Below are positions 6,485 through 7,617 of a stretch of DNA of 7,617 nucleotides, in pieces. The notes under the pieces are model-generated. The model had not been told where the DNA came from. It ran no database searches and saw only the letters and a list, made by a program, of their open reading frames with translations. This stretch comes from Bacillota bacterium. Its GTDB lineage: Bacteria; Bacillota; Clostridia; Oscillospirales; Ruminococcaceae. The position numbers and the translations under genes were made by a program. Position 1 is the first letter of the stretch. Each line of letters opens with the position of its first letter. The stretch spans positions 1 to 7,617 of the forward strand of contig JAEWNU010000088.1 of the NCBI GenBank assembly GCA_023456995.1. The letters are read 5' to 3'.

Positions 6485-6521
6485 AGGAGGTGTTGAAAGC
6501 CATTGCTTTTCAAGACCTCCT
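6485..6521 (-). terminator. Terminator of the DUF318/TIGR03943 unit
   Basis: About 40 bases past the stop of the TIGR03943 gene, the minus strand folds into AGGAGGT-(mismatch)-TTGAAA-GC against its complement around a short loop, followed by GTTTTATT. On the plus strand the hairpin is followed by TTAATCG, so it should act leftwards only. It separates the two-gene unit from the downstream transporter promoter. Confidence 0.75.
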
Positions 6522-6560
6522 TAATCGAGTGGTGGAGAAATTTAGTTTTATATCCCATAA

Positions 6561-7382
6561 TCAATAGGGGTAGACGTAAGATTCGGCCGGTGCCTCAGTT
6601 GGTGTAACACTTTTAGCCAGAATGCAGGGGATGGTTTCGCCCTCGAAGGAGGTTTGGCCAATAATTCCATCGACGTGAACCCAAGAATTAGCTTCCAGTT
6701 GTGGGGCACCATCGTAAAGACATAATAGGCCGGTCGGCTGCATATCAGCCGCGCAGCATACCATCATAAGCCTTGCGGGGACGAATTGGTTTGATGCAAA
6801 ACTACTGTCTTTAAAGACATAACCCACAAGAGATATGGGTGTATCCTTATAGGCATCGAGATGGTCATACACCTCACATAGACCAACGTAAAAATTCTCA
6901 CTGGTGAGTACCAGAACACCGTTTTGCAGCGTTATGTTCGGCTTTTGCATCTCCACCTGCGGCAGTGCTTGAGAAATGTCTGTGGCGGTGCTGGAGGCTT
7001 CGCTGACAGATTCCGAAGCTGATGAGTCCGGTTTGGCGGAACTGACCGCTGCAGTATTACTAATAAGCTGAACGCCCCCTGTTGTGCCGCTGCCGGAATC
7101 GAAGGGCCTAGCGGGGATGGCGAGTGCCATAAGCAATGGCAGCGCAAAAAACAGCAGCGACCAAAAGCTCCCCGTTTTTTCCGGTGAAAACAGATTTCGG
7201 GAAAGCAAAATTGCAATAATGAGCATGGCAGCTACTGCAAAAAGCATAAACGGAATGATTCTTGGGTGGACATACAGGCGCACCGAACCCGTAAAAATAG
7301 TCAGACAAAAAAATGCGGCAAATCCCAGCAATATTACGATTTTTAGCGCAACGGTGGTATTCAAACGACCTAGGCGTTCCAT
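6561..7382 (-). CDS. TIGR03943-family membrane protein (YcgQ-like partner of a DUF318 permease)
   Basis: A 273-residue protein. Three hydrophobic segments are seen near residues 12-31, 42-60 and 72-90, followed by a Ser/Ala/Thr-rich, low-complexity linker (about 95-140) and a probably extracytoplasmic C-terminal domain. That domain shows the family pattern FYVGLCEVYDHLDAYKDTPI (164-183) with GYVF, then FVPARLMMVCCAADMQPTGL (200-219) containing vicinal cysteines 209-210. Members almost always sit beside a DUF318 permease, as in Bacillus subtilis ycgR-ycgQ, and this one follows such a gene by 12 bases. AGGAGGAG directly after the permease stop supplies the ribosome site, indicating coupling. 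It probably forms a complex with the permease. The biochemical role is not established to my knowledge; the paired cysteines could bind a soft metal or form a disulfide (inference). Confidence 0.87.
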   Translation of the reverse strand: MERLGRLNTTVALKIVILLGFAAFFCLTIFTGSVRLYVHPRIIPFMLFAVAAMLIIAILLSRNLFSPEKTGSFWSLLFFALPLLMALAIPARPFDSGSGTTGGVQLISNTAAVSSAKPDSSASESVSEASSTATDISQALPQVEMQKPNITLQNGVLVLTSENFYVGLCEVYDHLDAYKDTPISLVGYVFKDSSFASNQFVPARLMMVCCAADMQPTGLLCLYDGAPQLEANSWVHVDGIIGQTSFEGETIPCILAKSVTPTEAPAESYVYPY

Positions 7383-7394
7383 TTGGCTCCTCCT

Positions 7395-7617
7395 CTAAAA
7401 AAGAAATGCAAAGAAGTAAAGCATAAAAAAGTTGCTTATAAAAATAATCAGTACCAGTGTGATGACAAATTTTTTCTTGAAGTTTCCCAGAAGCATGAGG
7501 ATATTTTTGATGTCCATCATGGGACCAAACACTAAAAAGCCCATGATAGCACCTAAAGAAAACCGGCCCGCAAAACTTTTGGCAATAAACGCGTCGGAAG
7601 TTGAACAGGCCGAAAAC
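7395..7617 (-). CDS. DUF318 (UPF0718/YcgR-type) permease, N-terminal part outside the window
   Basis: Only the last 73 residues are present, read from the right edge to a TAG at 7397-7395. The fragment begins with SACSTSDAFIA, continues with a hydrophobic segment containing FLVFGPMMDIKN and a basic loop (NFKKKF), and ends with a membrane segment rich in Phe. These are hallmarks of the DUF318/ArsP_1 permease family, whose full-length members are about 300 residues. One characterised branch, ArsP, exports trivalent organoarsenicals; most members have no known substrate. It is the upstream gene of a pair with the TIGR03943 protein, as in Bacillus ycgR-ycgQ. Confidence 0.85.
   Translation of the reverse strand, partial: FSACSTSDAFIAKSFAGRFSLGAIMGFLVFGPMMDIKNILMLLGNFKKKFVITLVLIIFISNFFMLYFFAFLF

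Noticed and set aside
6485..6521. Hairpin arms that match Shine-Dalgarno (AGGAGGT) and anti-Shine-Dalgarno (ACCTCCT) sequences, suggesting a ribosome-binding decoy RNA
   Set aside because: The hairpin sits right after a stop codon, has a U tract on one side and no start codon at useful distance; a plain terminator explains it.
6364..6564. Minus-strand open frame of 66 codons between the TIGR03943 and SLC13-type genes
   Set aside because: It spans a terminator hairpin and a promoter and has no ribosome site; the bases are explained as intergenic regulatory DNA.

Overview
The window looks like chromosomal DNA from an anaerobic, gut-type Firmicute of class Clostridia, probably near the Oscillospiraceae/Ruminococcaceae. 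This rests on protein resemblance recalled from those groups, strong AGGAGG-type ribosome binding sites, sigma-A-like promoters and the gene set. No rRNA, tRNA or other marker is present, so the assignment is an inference. I saw no mobile element, CRISPR array or RNA gene, and every gene appears intact except the two cut by the window edges.

Left half (1-3915, plus strand): a tightly packed polyamine operon. It holds the 3' part of spermidine synthase (speE), agmatinase (speB), a saccharopine-dehydrogenase-like carboxy(nor)spermidine synthase, and carboxy(nor)spermidine decarboxylase (nspC). Spacing is an 11-base overlap, then 35 bases, then 1 base. The four genes represent two chemically distinct ways of adding an aminopropyl group to a diamine: from decarboxylated S-adenosylmethionine (SpeE), or from aspartate semialdehyde by reductive condensation and decarboxylation (the last two genes). 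SpeB links the set to agmatine from an arginine decarboxylase that would be encoded elsewhere. A strong GC hairpin at 3941-3965 closes the operon.

Middle (3976-5254): an AraC-family regulator with a GyrI/Rob-like C-terminal effector domain on the minus strand, divergent from a 60-residue, very basic small protein on the plus strand. The small gene has a near-consensus promoter, and its terminator is built into its last codons. The regulator contains a second strong ribosome binding site and ATG exactly at the boundary between its DNA-binding and effector domains. This suggests it may also make a free effector-binding domain.

Right half (5261-7617, minus strand): a complete SLC13/ArsB-NhaD-type membrane transporter with its own promoter. 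Upstream of it, and separated by a terminator, is a two-gene unit of a DUF318 (YcgR/ArsP-type) permease, cut by the window edge, and its usual partner, a TIGR03943 (YcgQ-like) membrane protein. The substrates of these transport proteins cannot be read from the sequence.
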